DNA from: Collinsella sp.
GTDB lineage: Bacteria; Actinomycetota; Coriobacteriia; Coriobacteriales; Coriobacteriaceae
Assembly (NCBI GenBank): GCA_031294825.1
Contig: JAUMPM010000051.1
Location: 1-14,122, forward strand
Length of the DNA: 14,122 nucleotides
Direction of reading: 5' to 3'
The notes under the pieces were generated by a model, which was not told the DNA's origin, made no database searches, and saw only the letters and a list, made by a program, of their open reading frames with translations. The translations under genes and the position numbers were made by a program. Positions 7,729 to 14,122 of this stretch are shown here, piece after piece (the stretch's first letter is position 1; the number at the start of each line of letters is the position of its first letter).

Positions 7729-9125
7729 GCAAGCTGTCTCCCGCGCGTAAGCTTGCGCTCGATGTGCTAATGGAGGCCGATCGCCGCGGCATGTATGCGC
7801 GCGACGTGCTGTCCTCTCGCGCATCGGCCAAGGCTATTGACCAACGCGATTCCGCTTTTGCCGCTCGCTTGGCGCTGGGTGTCGCCGCCACGCAGGGTAT
7901 TTTGGACGAGCTTCTCGATCAGTTTCTCGATAAGCCTAAAAAGGTTGCGCCGCGTGTTCGTATGGCGCTTCGTATCTCGGCCTTCGAGATGCTTTACCTA
8001 CATACCCCTGGTCGCGTTGCGGTGAGTCAGGGCGTTGAGCTAGTTCGCAGCGGAGCTAAGTCTGCCGCAGGTTTGGCCAATGCTGTGCTGCATAAGGTTG
8101 CGGACAATGTTGAGGACTTTGCTACTGCGTCCGATGTGGATGAGTCTGAGCGACGCTTGGTTCGTCTGTCGCGCCTGATGGGACTGCCGCGTTGGCTGTG
8201 TGCTCGCATTATGGCATCGTTCGACACGACAGAGGGTGCGCTTAACTTTGCCGGCAATCTGGCCCCCGCACCGCTGGCCTTGCATGAGAACGCCTTTGCG
8301 ACCAAACCCGATCCGTATATCTCGCAGCTCGTCGCACCTGTCTTCCCGGGCTGCCATGCCCCGGTTGATGCCCAGGTTACCGTTGCTTCGGGTGTGTTTG
8401 AACGTGCTGCCGCGGTGGCCTCGGACCTTAACGCGCAGCTTATCGCCACGGCTGCCACGCGCCCTGGTAGCTGCCTTGAGATTGGTGCCGGTCGTGGCAC
8501 CAAGACCTATGTGATGATGTGCCAGGCCAAGCGTGCCGGCTATGAGCGTCAGCATACGGCACTTGATCTTCATGACCGTAAGTGCGACCTGAATCTCGCG
8601 CGCCTTCACAAGGCCGGTATTCAGGGCGTTCGTACGGTTTCGGGTGATGCCTGCGAGCTTGATGAGGTGCTCACATCGTTTGATGCCATGCTTGGCGAGC
8701 CGGTTAAGTTCGACACGGTCTTTATCGATGCGCCGTGCTCTGGCACCGGAACCATGCGTCGTCATCCCGAGATTCCGTGGCGCCTGACCGTAAAGGATGT
8801 GACGGTTGAGCTGCCCAAGCTGCAGCTGACGATGCTCAAGGAGGCTGCTGCGCGCGTGGCTGCCGGCGGTGAGCTCATCTATGCCACCTGCTCGGTTTTT
8901 GATGAAGAGAACACGCAGGTCGTGGATGCCTTCCTGGCCTCTCCCGAGGGCGTCGACTTTAGCGTCGCACCGCTCTCCGAGGCGCAGATTCTGCAACTCC
9001 CCGAGTTCGATCAGGCCAAGAAGCTCGTTTCCGTACGCCAGAACGACCGAGGACTTTTCCAAAGCGTGCCGGTAAACGCCGACTCCTACGACGGCCACTT
9101 CTGCTCCAGGCTGGTCCGCAAGTAA
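7725..9125 (+). CDS. rsmB: 16S rRNA (cytosine-5-) methyltransferase RsmB/Sun family
   Basis: RsmB uses SAM to make m5C in 16S rRNA (C967 in E. coli). The 466-residue product has an N-terminal NusB-like helical domain (about 1-130) and a Rossmann methyltransferase domain. LEIGAGRGTKT (251-261) is the SAM-binding motif I, where most family members have a DxCAAPGGKT-type sequence. DAPCSGTGTMRR (335-346) carries motif IV cysteine C338 and YATCS carries the motif VI catalytic cysteine C389. The ATG at 7725 overlaps the fmt stop; the in-frame ATG at 7677 lies deep inside fmt and was rejected. The divergent motif I and the weak conservation at 170-245 mean the exact target base could differ. The family is secure, the RsmB orthology likely. 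Confidence 0.9.
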   Translation: MSKLSPARKLALDVLMEADRRGMYARDVLSSRASAKAIDQRDSAFAARLALGVAATQGILDELLDQFLDKPKKVAPRVRMALRISAFEMLYLHTPGRVAVSQGVELVRSGAKSAAGLANAVLHKVADNVEDFATASDVDESERRLVRLSRLMGLPRWLCARIMASFDTTEGALNFAGNLAPAPLALHENAFATKPDPYISQLVAPVFPGCHAPVDAQVTVASGVFERAAAVASDLNAQLIATAATRPGSCLEIGAGRGTKTYVMMCQAKRAGYERQHTALDLHDRKCDLNLARLHKAGIQGVRTVSGDACELDEVLTSFDAMLGEPVKFDTVFIDAPCSGTGTMRRHPEIPWRLTVKDVTVELPKLQLTMLKEAAARVAAGGELIYATCSVFDEENTQVVDAFLASPEGVDFSVAPLSEAQILQLPEFDQAKKLVSVRQNDRGLFQSVPVNADSYDGHFCSRLVRK

Positions 9126-9129
9126 CGAC

Positions 9130-9200
9130 TAAGTTGCGGTGAAATAGGGATTGAATAGCGGCTTCTGCCCGCCAAACAGTCCTTATTTCACCGCAACTCA
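9130..9200. repeat. Inverted repeat with 21-bp arms downstream of rsmB
   Basis: Arms 9130-9150 and 9180-9200 match as reverse complements at 19 of 21 positions (core AGTTGCGGTGAAATA). A 29-bp spacer can form an inner GCGG/CCGC stem. It lies 4 bp after the rsmB stop, with a separate conventional terminator following. No T-run follows it, so a REP/MITE-like palindrome is more likely than a terminator. Its arms differ from the GGGGAC-type elements elsewhere in the window. Confidence 0.75.
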
Positions 9201-9226
9201 TTAGGAAACTTGGGTAGCTAAAGAAG

Positions 9227-9258
9227 CAGCCCCGCGATCGGTGTCGGTCGCGGGGCTG
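9227..9258. terminator. Shared terminator between convergent rsmB and fmdB-like gene
   Basis: CAGCCCCGCGA (9227-9237) and TCGCGGGGCTG (9248-9258) form a perfect 11-bp stem with a 10-nt loop. It is followed by TTTGG on the + strand and CTTCTTTA on the - strand. It lies 8 bp beyond the stop of the - strand gene and probably works in both directions. Confidence 0.8.
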
Positions 9259-9266
9259 TTTGGTTC

Positions 9267-9503
9267 CTAGTGGTTATGCGGGCAGTTGGCGCAACAACCG
9301 CTGGTGGCGCTGGTGCTGGAGCCGCCACTGCGCTGGTCGGTGTTGTAGAAACCGCTGCCGTCGAACTTAATGCCGCTGGCCGAGAACGTCTTAGCCGCCG
9401 GGGCACCGCAGCTGGGACATACGACTTCGGGAGTCTCGGACATGGGATGCTCAACCTCAAACACGTTGCCGCAGCTCGAGCACTTGTAATCGTAGCGCGC
9501 CAT
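9267..9503 (-). CDS. FmdB-family zinc-ribbon small protein
   Basis: This 78-residue protein begins MARYDYKCSSCGNVFE, the typical opening of FmdB/CxxC_CxxC_SSSS regulatory-type zinc ribbons. CxxC pairs at C8/C11 and C29/C32 would bind one zinc. The middle is Gly/Ser-rich with KFDGSGFYNTD, common in this family. The C terminus, SGCCANCPHNH (69-78 region), adds three cysteines and two histidines that could bind a second metal or be redox-active. GGAAG lies 4 nt before the ATG. FmdB was named for a regulator in amide metabolism, but most homologues have no known role, so none is assigned here. It stands alone, between the terminator of the amylase fusion upstream and a shared terminator downstream. 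Confidence 0.88.
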   Translation of the reverse strand: MARYDYKCSSCGNVFEVEHPMSETPEVVCPSCGAPAAKTFSASGIKFDGSGFYNTDQRSGGSSTSATSGCCANCPHNH

Positions 9504-9525
9504 AATACTTCCTTTTCAGCACAAA

Positions 9526-9547
9526 GCGGGCAGATTACTCTGCCCGC
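9526..9547 (-). terminator. Hairpin terminating the GH13-GH77 gene
   Basis: GCGGGCAGA and TCTGCCCGC form a perfect 9-bp stem with a 4-nt loop; TTTGTG follows on the - strand and AAAAATT precedes it. It lies 44 bp after the stop of the 1098-residue gene and 22 bp before the start of the FmdB-like gene. It could end the upstream transcript, or lie in the FmdB-like leader if a promoter sits at 9550-9591. Confidence 0.6.
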
Positions 9548-9554
9548 AAAAATT

Positions 9555-9564
9555 CAAACGTTTG
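9555..9564. promoter_or_regulatory. Operator-like palindrome CAAACGTTTG
   Basis: A perfect 10-bp palindrome with a central CG, the form typical of LacI/GalR-family operator centres. It lies in the 88-bp gap between the amylase-fusion stop and the FmdB-like start. No regulator gene is in the window, and a 10-bp palindrome can arise by chance. Confidence 0.2.
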
Positions 9565-9591
9565 TAACTGTACCCTATATCGGGGGTTTTA

Positions 9592-12500
9592 TCACGCTTC
9601 GCCCCAGAATCTATGGTTGTTGCGCAGGAGCTGTGCGGTTTTGTTCTCGGCGGCTGCAATGTCCGCCTCGTCAGCCTGCCAGGTCCAGTTGCCCGTGGCC
9701 ACGCCCGGAACGTTCATGCGGGCGCCGTCGCCAAGCCCCAGGATATCCTGCAGCGGCATCATCACCAGGGGAGCGTCGCTTGCCAGCGCGTCGCTCATCA
9801 GCTTGGCCGCAAACTCAACACCGCTCGGCTCGTCGCCGCCGGCAAAGGAACGCGTACACCAGCCGGCGAGCGTCGAGGTGTCGTGCGTCGACGTGTACAG
9901 AATCTTGCCGGGCGTGGGATGCACACCGCAGCGAACGTCGTAGTCGCTAAACTCCAGCACGTCCATGCCGGGGAAGCCGCAGGTCGAAGCCATGGCGCGA
10001 ACACCGGGCGTCAAATAGCCCAGGTCCTCGGCGATAAAGTTGAGCGGACCCAGCTCGTCATAAGCGGTCTGGAACAGGTCCTTACCCGGGCCCGCCAGCC
10101 AACGGCCGTCGGCGCAAGCCTTGCCCGCAGGGATACTAAAGTAGCTGTGGAAGCCCAGGAAGTGATCCAGGCGCACGCGGTCGTAGAGCGAAAAGGCACG
10201 ACGTAGGCGATCCATCCACCAGCTATAGCCGTTCTGCTTCATGTGGTCCCAGCGGAACGTCGGGTTGCCCCATACCTGGCCCTCGGGTGCAAAGTTGTCG
10301 GGCGGTGCACCGGAAATCTCAATCGCCTTGCCGGTATCGGACAGCCAGAAGTTCTCGGGTTCGCTCCACGCGTCTGCCGAATCGTCCGAAACATACATCG
10401 GGATATCGCCGATGACCTCGATGCCCTTCTTGTGCGCATAGTTCATGAGCTCGCACCAAGCCAGGTCAAAGCGGTACTGCATGTACGCCTGCAGCTCGGC
10501 CTCGTTATGGAAGCGCTTGTCGTCGATCAGATGCTCGTTGTAGCGCGCGACATCTGCCGGCCAATCGTGGCGCGACTCGCCTTCAAAGTACTTTTTGACG
10601 GCCATATAGACGCAGTATTTCTCGAGCCAATCGGCATTGCGATGTTTAAACGCTGTGTACAACGGATCGGCATCTTCGCCGCCGCGGGCCTTCCAAGTCT
10701 CAAAGTCGGCGGCCAGCTCCTCGTGACTCTCGGGTAGCAGGTCGATATTGCCTGCAAAGGCCGAAGGGCCGGCGTAAGGGGAGCGGAAGAAGTCCGTGGG
10801 GTTGACGGGGAGAACCTGCCAGTAGCGCATGCCCATGGCGGCCAGATGGTCGATAAAACGACGCGTGGGCGCGCCGATCGTACCGGGCTTGCCGTCGTCG
10901 GTCGGCACCGATGTGATATGGCACACAACACCCGCACCGTGATCGAGCGGCTCCTGCAGGCGCTGCTCGGCATGGTGATAGATGATCGACGAGCCCAGCG
11001 GATACAGATCGAGCGTGACCGTACCGCTGTGGATCTCGCACTCGTGACCGCTGATCACATCGCTCGCACATTCGCCGAGCGCTGGAATCGTCACGCGGTG
11101 TGAATTGCGCAGGCTACGGTTGATGATAACCGTCGCGGACTCGCCGTCTTTACCGGCGCGCGTATAGGCGAGTACTTCGTCATTGAGCGCGAAGGCCTTG
11201 ATTTCACCGTCGATCATAAACGGTAGCGCGCGGCGCACAGCAGATGCGTTCTTGACGATCGCGAACGTATCGAAGTCGTGCAGGTTTTCCTTGGTCGGCA
11301 TGGTGCGGCGATTGCCCGGATCGGTGAGACCTTCCAAGCCGTACTCGTCACCGTAATAGATTGAGGGAACGCCCGGGAACGTCATCTGCATGAGCGTCGC
11401 CAGCCAAAAGCGGCTCTTGGCCAGGCCCATGGAGTTCTCGTCCAGGCGCCACTTGCTGCGCTCGCTCTCAGGTAGTTGCGACTCGTCGGGGCCGCCGCCG
11501 AGCACCGAGATGATACGTGGGCGGTCGTGGCTCGACAGCAGGTTGAGCGCGCAGGATAGGGCCTCGCGCGGATAATTCTCGCGTAGGGTCTCAATATCCT
11601 CGGCAGCTTGGTAGGCGTTTTTGTAGCCCATCAAAAAGCCGATGACCATGTCGCGGAAGGGGTAATCCATGGCCGAGTCGAGCTCGAAGCCTTGCAGATA
11701 GCGACGCAGATGGCCGTAGCTGATCTTGTTGGAGGCGTCTTCCCAGACTTCGCCGAGCAGCAGCGCGTCGGGCTTCTCGGCGAGCACGGCCTTTTTGATC
11801 TCGGCTAGGAAATCATCGGAAAGCTCGTCGGCCACATCCAGGCGCCAGCCGTGAGCGCCGGCGCGCAGCCATTTACGAATGACGCCGTCCTTGCCCAGGA
11901 GCCGCTCGCGTACCAGTTCGGAACTCTCATTGATGGCGGGCATATTGCCCACGCCCCACCAACAGTCGTACGAGCCGTCCTCGTGGAAATAAAACGCATC
12001 GCGCCACGGCGAATCCTCGCTCTGCCACGCGCCCACGCCGGGGTAGTTGCCGTAGCGGTTAAAATAGATCGAGTCGTCGCCCGTATGGTTGAAGACACCG
12101 TCCAGGATGATGGAAATGCCGAGCTTCTCGGCCGCCTCGCACAACTCGGTAAAGTCCTGCTCGGTGCCCAGAATCGGATCGATCTTGGTGTAATCGGCGG
12201 TGTCGTAGCGGTGGTTGCTCGCGGCTTCAAAAATGGGGTTGAGGTAGATGGCTGTAAAGCCCAGCTCGGCGATGCGAGGCAGGTCTTCCTGAATGCCCTT
12301 GAGCGATCCGCCGTAAAAGTCCCAAGTCTTTATGGAGCCGTCCTCGGCGCGCTCGTACACAGGCGGCTCGTTCCAGTCCTCGACCATGCGGCGCTGAATG
12401 CCCTTACGCGGTTTTTCGACCTCGGCCAGCGTGCGCTCGCGCCAGTGCTCGTCGCGGGCATAGCGATCGGGGAAGATCTGGTAGACCATACCGCGCTCGT

Positions 12501-12888
12501 ACCACTCGGGACGAACCTCACGGTGTTTGTAGACAGTGACCTGGAATGACGGCACCTCGGCGTAGTCGTAGGTTACGCCTTCGCCGCCGGTGCGGCCCTG
12601 CGGTGCGCCCAGGCGAACCTCGGGCTGGCCCTCGATATTGCAGATAAAGCTGTACCAGATAAGACAGGGCTTGGTGCACTCAAGCTCTACGCTAAATATG
12701 CCGTCGCCCTCGTGCGTCATGGGATATCGAGACTCACCGATATCATCGACCCAGGTGCGCAGCGTAAGCGTTGCCTGCGCGGGATCGGCATCCTCCAGAA
12801 TCACGGAGAGCGAAAGGGTTGTTCCTGTGGTCACAGCGCCAAACGGAGTGCGAAACTGCGGCAGACGGCTGTTGTGTATCAATCTCAT
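9592..12888 (-). CDS. GH13 alpha-glucan hydrolase fused to GH77 4-alpha-glucanotransferase
   Basis: One 1098-residue chain joins two alpha-glucan enzymes. Residues 1-125 are a beta-rich N-terminal domain and 130-640 a GH13 barrel plus C-domain of the neopullulanase/amylopullulanase type. Its motifs are DGVFNH (263-268), GWRLDVADE with nucleophile D351, GEVW with acid E380 and SSHDRP with D455. Residues about 650-1098 are a GH77 (MalQ-type) domain: YWQVLPVNP, SPYAGPSAFAGN, RLDHF with nucleophile D908, AEDLG with acid E954 and THDTSTLAGW. Both active sites look intact. There is no signal peptide, so it acts in the cytosol. The pair would hydrolyse alpha-1,4/1,6 links and disproportionate maltodextrins in glycogen or starch-dextrin use. 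Databases contain such fusions under names like bifunctional GlgX/MalQ. The Shine-Dalgarno is weak (TGGAC). Confidence 0.95.
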   Translation of the reverse strand: MRLIHNSRLPQFRTPFGAVTTGTTLSLSVILEDADPAQATLTLRTWVDDIGESRYPMTHEGDGIFSVELECTKPCLIWYSFICNIEGQPEVRLGAPQGRTGGEGVTYDYAEVPSFQVTVYKHREVRPEWYERGMVYQIFPDRYARDEHWRERTLAEVEKPRKGIQRRMVEDWNEPPVYERAEDGSIKTWDFYGGSLKGIQEDLPRIAELGFTAIYLNPIFEAASNHRYDTADYTKIDPILGTEQDFTELCEAAEKLGISIILDGVFNHTGDDSIYFNRYGNYPGVGAWQSEDSPWRDAFYFHEDGSYDCWWGVGNMPAINESSELVRERLLGKDGVIRKWLRAGAHGWRLDVADELSDDFLAEIKKAVLAEKPDALLLGEVWEDASNKISYGHLRRYLQGFELDSAMDYPFRDMVIGFLMGYKNAYQAAEDIETLRENYPREALSCALNLLSSHDRPRIISVLGGGPDESQLPESERSKWRLDENSMGLAKSRFWLATLMQMTFPGVPSIYYGDEYGLEGLTDPGNRRTMPTKENLHDFDTFAIVKNASAVRRALPFMIDGEIKAFALNDEVLAYTRAGKDGESATVIINRSLRNSHRVTIPALGECASDVISGHECEIHSGTVTLDLYPLGSSIIYHHAEQRLQEPLDHGAGVVCHITSVPTDDGKPGTIGAPTRRFIDHLAAMGMRYWQVLPVNPTDFFRSPYAGPSAFAGNIDLLPESHEELAADFETWKARGGEDADPLYTAFKHRNADWLEKYCVYMAVKKYFEGESRHDWPADVARYNEHLIDDKRFHNEAELQAYMQYRFDLAWCELMNYAHKKGIEVIGDIPMYVSDDSADAWSEPENFWLSDTGKAIEISGAPPDNFAPEGQVWGNPTFRWDHMKQNGYSWWMDRLRRAFSLYDRVRLDHFLGFHSYFSIPAGKACADGRWLAGPGKDLFQTAYDELGPLNFIAEDLGYLTPGVRAMASTCGFPGMDVLEFSDYDVRCGVHPTPGKILYTSTHDTSTLAGWCTRSFAGGDEPSGVEFAAKLMSDALASDAPLVMMPLQDILGLGDGARMNVPGVATGNWTWQADEADIAAAENKTAQLLRNNHRFWGEA

Positions 12889-12911
12889 AGTACGGTCCAG
12901 TTCAATAGAAT

Positions 12912-12929
12912 CATGGCCTGCTGGCCATG
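12912..12929 (-). promoter_or_regulatory. Leader hairpin upstream of GH13-GH77 gene
   Basis: CATGGCC (12912-12918) and GGCCATG (12923-12929) form a perfect 7-bp stem with a 4-nt loop, 24 bp upstream of the start codon. It could be a leader hairpin or a short operator dyad. The role is unknown. Confidence 0.35.
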
Positions 12930-12958
12930 GGCTTTACGCACAAGATGTAAGTATATCT

Positions 12959-12983
12959 GTTGTACACAGGCTGTATAAACAAC
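12959..12983. promoter_or_regulatory. Dyad-symmetric operator candidate upstream of GH13-GH77 gene
   Basis: GTTGT and ACAAC end a 25-bp segment whose inner halves, TACACAG and CTGTATA, are also nearly complementary around a central G. TATACT (- strand, 12950-12955 region) lies just downstream and could be a -10 box. Position about 70-95 bp before the start codon fits a repressor site for a sugar-responsive regulator, but no regulator is encoded nearby. Confidence 0.3.
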
Positions 12984-13095
12984 ATCCGTTTACCATCGGC
13001 GAACGGTTGTCCTAGAAAATCGTTTTACCACACAAATTATCGCGATATTTAAAAACGTCTATACCAATACTATTTGTAGCCAACCAAAAGTACTT

Positions 13096-13227
13096 CGGTT
13101 TACTACGATGAATTGGATGATCTCAACCACGGTCATTTTGATGATATTAAAACCGCAGGTAGAGGCGTTGCCAATTTCGTAGATTACTTGTCGTGGTCAG
13201 CTGGAGCCATTTTGTCGTAGTAAACCG
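13096..13227. repeat. Inverted repeat with 13-bp perfect arms in gene-less region
   Basis: CGGTTTACTACGA (13096-13108) and its exact reverse complement (13215-13227) bound a 132-bp segment. Partial complementarity continues inward (AA-TGG on both sides) and ACCACG/CGTGGT pairs further in. One frame on the + strand stays open from 13080 to a TAG at 13218-13220 but has no start codon. This is the main content of the gene-less stretch 12984-13258, which is more AT-rich than the genes around it. It looks like a MITE-type element or the remnant of a lost gene. Confidence 0.6.
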
Positions 13228-13258
13228 GGCTTCTTTTTACTAGAGAAGTTCAACCAAG

Positions 13259-13287
13259 AAGAGGGCGCCTGGTTGGGGCGCCCTCTT
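13259..13287 (-). terminator. Terminator of the Ala/Lys-rich protein gene
   Basis: AAGAGGGCGCC (13259-13269) and GGCGCCCTCTT (13277-13287) form a perfect 11-bp stem with a 7-nt loop, 32 bp after the stop of the - strand gene. The - strand continues CTTGG, a weak U-tract; the + strand continues TTG, after the TTTT that ends at 13289. It is placed to end the - strand gene, since no + strand gene precedes it. Confidence 0.75.
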
Positions 13288-13319
13288 TTGCGTTGAGGAT
13301 TAAGTTTGAATCGTCCGGA

Positions 13320-14122
13320 TTAGTGGCGCTTGCGGGTGGCCGTTGCCTTACGGACGGAGGTCTTCTTGGTCGGAGCCTTTTCCTCAGTCTTAGCGGCGGG
13401 GGAGACCGGGGCCTCCTTGGCGGGCTCGGTCTTTGCCGTAGCCTTCGGAGCGGTCTTGACCTCAGCAGCCTTCGGTGCCGGCTCGGCCTTTACTGCGGGC
13501 TTGTCCTCGGCCTTAGCCTCTGCCTTGGGAGCAGCAGCCTTGGTCGTGGCCTTTTTGGCCGTCGTGGTAGTGCGCTTGCGCGTGGTGGTCTTGGCAGCCG
13601 GCTTTGCCTCGACAGCTGCCTCGGCCTTGGACTCGGAGGGCGTCTCCTCGACTTTGCCGGCCGGCTTTGCGACTGCCTTCGGGGTCGTCTTCGCGGCGGC
13701 CTTCGTCGTAGTAGCCTTCGTGGTCGTCGACTTCGTTGCGGTGGTCTTCTTGGCTGCCGTTGCCTTCTTGGTGGTCGCGGCCGTCTTCTTGGCAGCGGTC
13801 TTGGCCGGAGCCTTTGCCGCAGGCTTAGCCTCGGCGGTGGCGGTTTCGGCCTTTACCTCGGGAGCGACCTCGGCCTCGGCGACCTTCTTGGCAGCGGCGG
13901 TCGTGCGCTTGCGCGTGGTCGTTGCCTTGGCGGTAGTTGTCTTGGCAGCGGTGGTCTTGCTCGCAGCGGCCTTCGTGGCCGTAGCCTTCTTAGCCGTTGC
14001 CTTGCGGGCCGTCGTCTTCTTGGCGGCAGGCTTCGCTGCGGGCTTTACCTCGGCCTCGACAGCCGGCTTCTCCTCGGCCTTGGGCTCCTCAACAGCGGGC
14101 TCCTTAACGTGCGCCGCAGGCT
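13320..14122 (-). CDS. C-terminal part of Ala/Lys/Thr-rich, histone-H1-like protein (N terminus outside window)
   Basis: The - strand is open from the right edge to a TAA at 13320-13322, giving 266 residues made almost wholly of Ala, Lys, Thr, Pro, Glu and Val. Basic blocks rich in KK, TTK and RKR alternate with acidic blocks rich in EAE, EEP and KAE. TTRKRTTT-like units occur twice, and the chain ends ATRKRH. No aromatic residue and no cysteine is seen. Lysine is nearly always AAG, and no stop interrupts the frame, so it is truly coding. Such tails occur on bacterial HU-type nucleoid proteins, histone-H1-like proteins and some RNA-binding or ribosomal proteins, where they bind nucleic acid electrostatically. 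The folded domain that would name the protein is not in the window. Rho is unlikely, because in Rho such regions lie N-terminal to the helicase core. Confidence 0.88.
   Translation of the reverse strand, partial: PAAHVKEPAVEEPKAEEKPAVEAEVKPAAKPAAKKTTARKATAKKATATKAAASKTTAAKTTTAKATTTRKRTTAAAKKVAEAEVAPEVKAETATAEAKPAAKAPAKTAAKKTAATTKKATAAKKTTATKSTTTKATTTKAAAKTTPKAVAKPAGKVEETPSESKAEAAVEAKPAAKTTTRKRTTTTAKKATTKAAAPKAEAKAEDKPAVKAEPAPKAAEVKTAPKATAKTEPAKEAPVSPAAKTEEKAPTKKTSVRKATATRKRH

Noticed and set aside
8040..9098. 352-codon open frame on the - strand opposite rsmB
   Set aside because: Antisense shadow with no motifs; RsmB catalytic motifs are on the + strand.
13320..14122. Repetitive right edge read as a tandem-repeat or CRISPR-like array
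   Set aside because: The similarity comes from Ala/Lys/Thr codons in a single open frame. There are no regular identical repeats with unique spacers.

Overview
The window looks like a chromosomal segment of a GC-rich actinobacterium of the class Coriobacteriia. Collinsella or a close gut relative is the best guess, from the gene content, the C/G-ending codon use and the style of the intergenic palindromes. This is inference; no species-defining marker such as rRNA is present.

Layout: (1) 1-342 has no gene. It holds two strong hairpins and the metK terminator. (2) metK (SAM synthetase) runs leftward from 1623, divergent from gltX (glutamyl-tRNA synthetase), which starts at 1907 and ends in an intrinsic terminator. 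The 283 bp between them carry both likely promoters and a perfect 22-bp inverted repeat. (3) priA, def, fmt and rsmB follow on the + strand. This is a widely conserved bacterial order joining replication restart with formyl-Met handling and 16S rRNA methylation. priA and def are 18 bp apart, and fmt and rsmB overlap by ATGA. The cluster is split between def and fmt by a 33-bp-arm palindrome, a terminator-like hairpin and an abrupt change in base usage. (4) A convergent zinc-ribbon FmdB-like small protein lies on the - strand. Upstream of it, also on the - strand, is a 1098-residue fusion of a GH13 alpha-glucan hydrolase with a GH77 4-alpha-glucanotransferase. (5) 12889-13319 has no clear gene. 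It holds an operator-like dyad, a 13-bp-arm inverted repeat and a terminator. (6) The right edge is the C-terminal 266 residues of an Ala/Lys/Thr/Pro/Glu-rich, histone-H1-like protein on the - strand, truncated by the window.

Most of the window is housekeeping. The unusual parts are: (a) long intergenic palindromes (57-174, 1735-1820, 6489-6590, 9130-9200, 13096-13227), two of which share a GGGGAC core and look like REP/MITE-type non-autonomous elements; (b) a consensus beta-clamp-binding pentapeptide at the extreme N terminus of PriA; (c) the GH13-GH77 fusion; (d) a run of 58 fmt codons with only T or G in the third position, just after the palindrome that separates def from fmt; (e) the low-complexity tail with repeated RKR blocks. 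I found no transposase gene, CRISPR array, tRNA, rRNA or phage gene.
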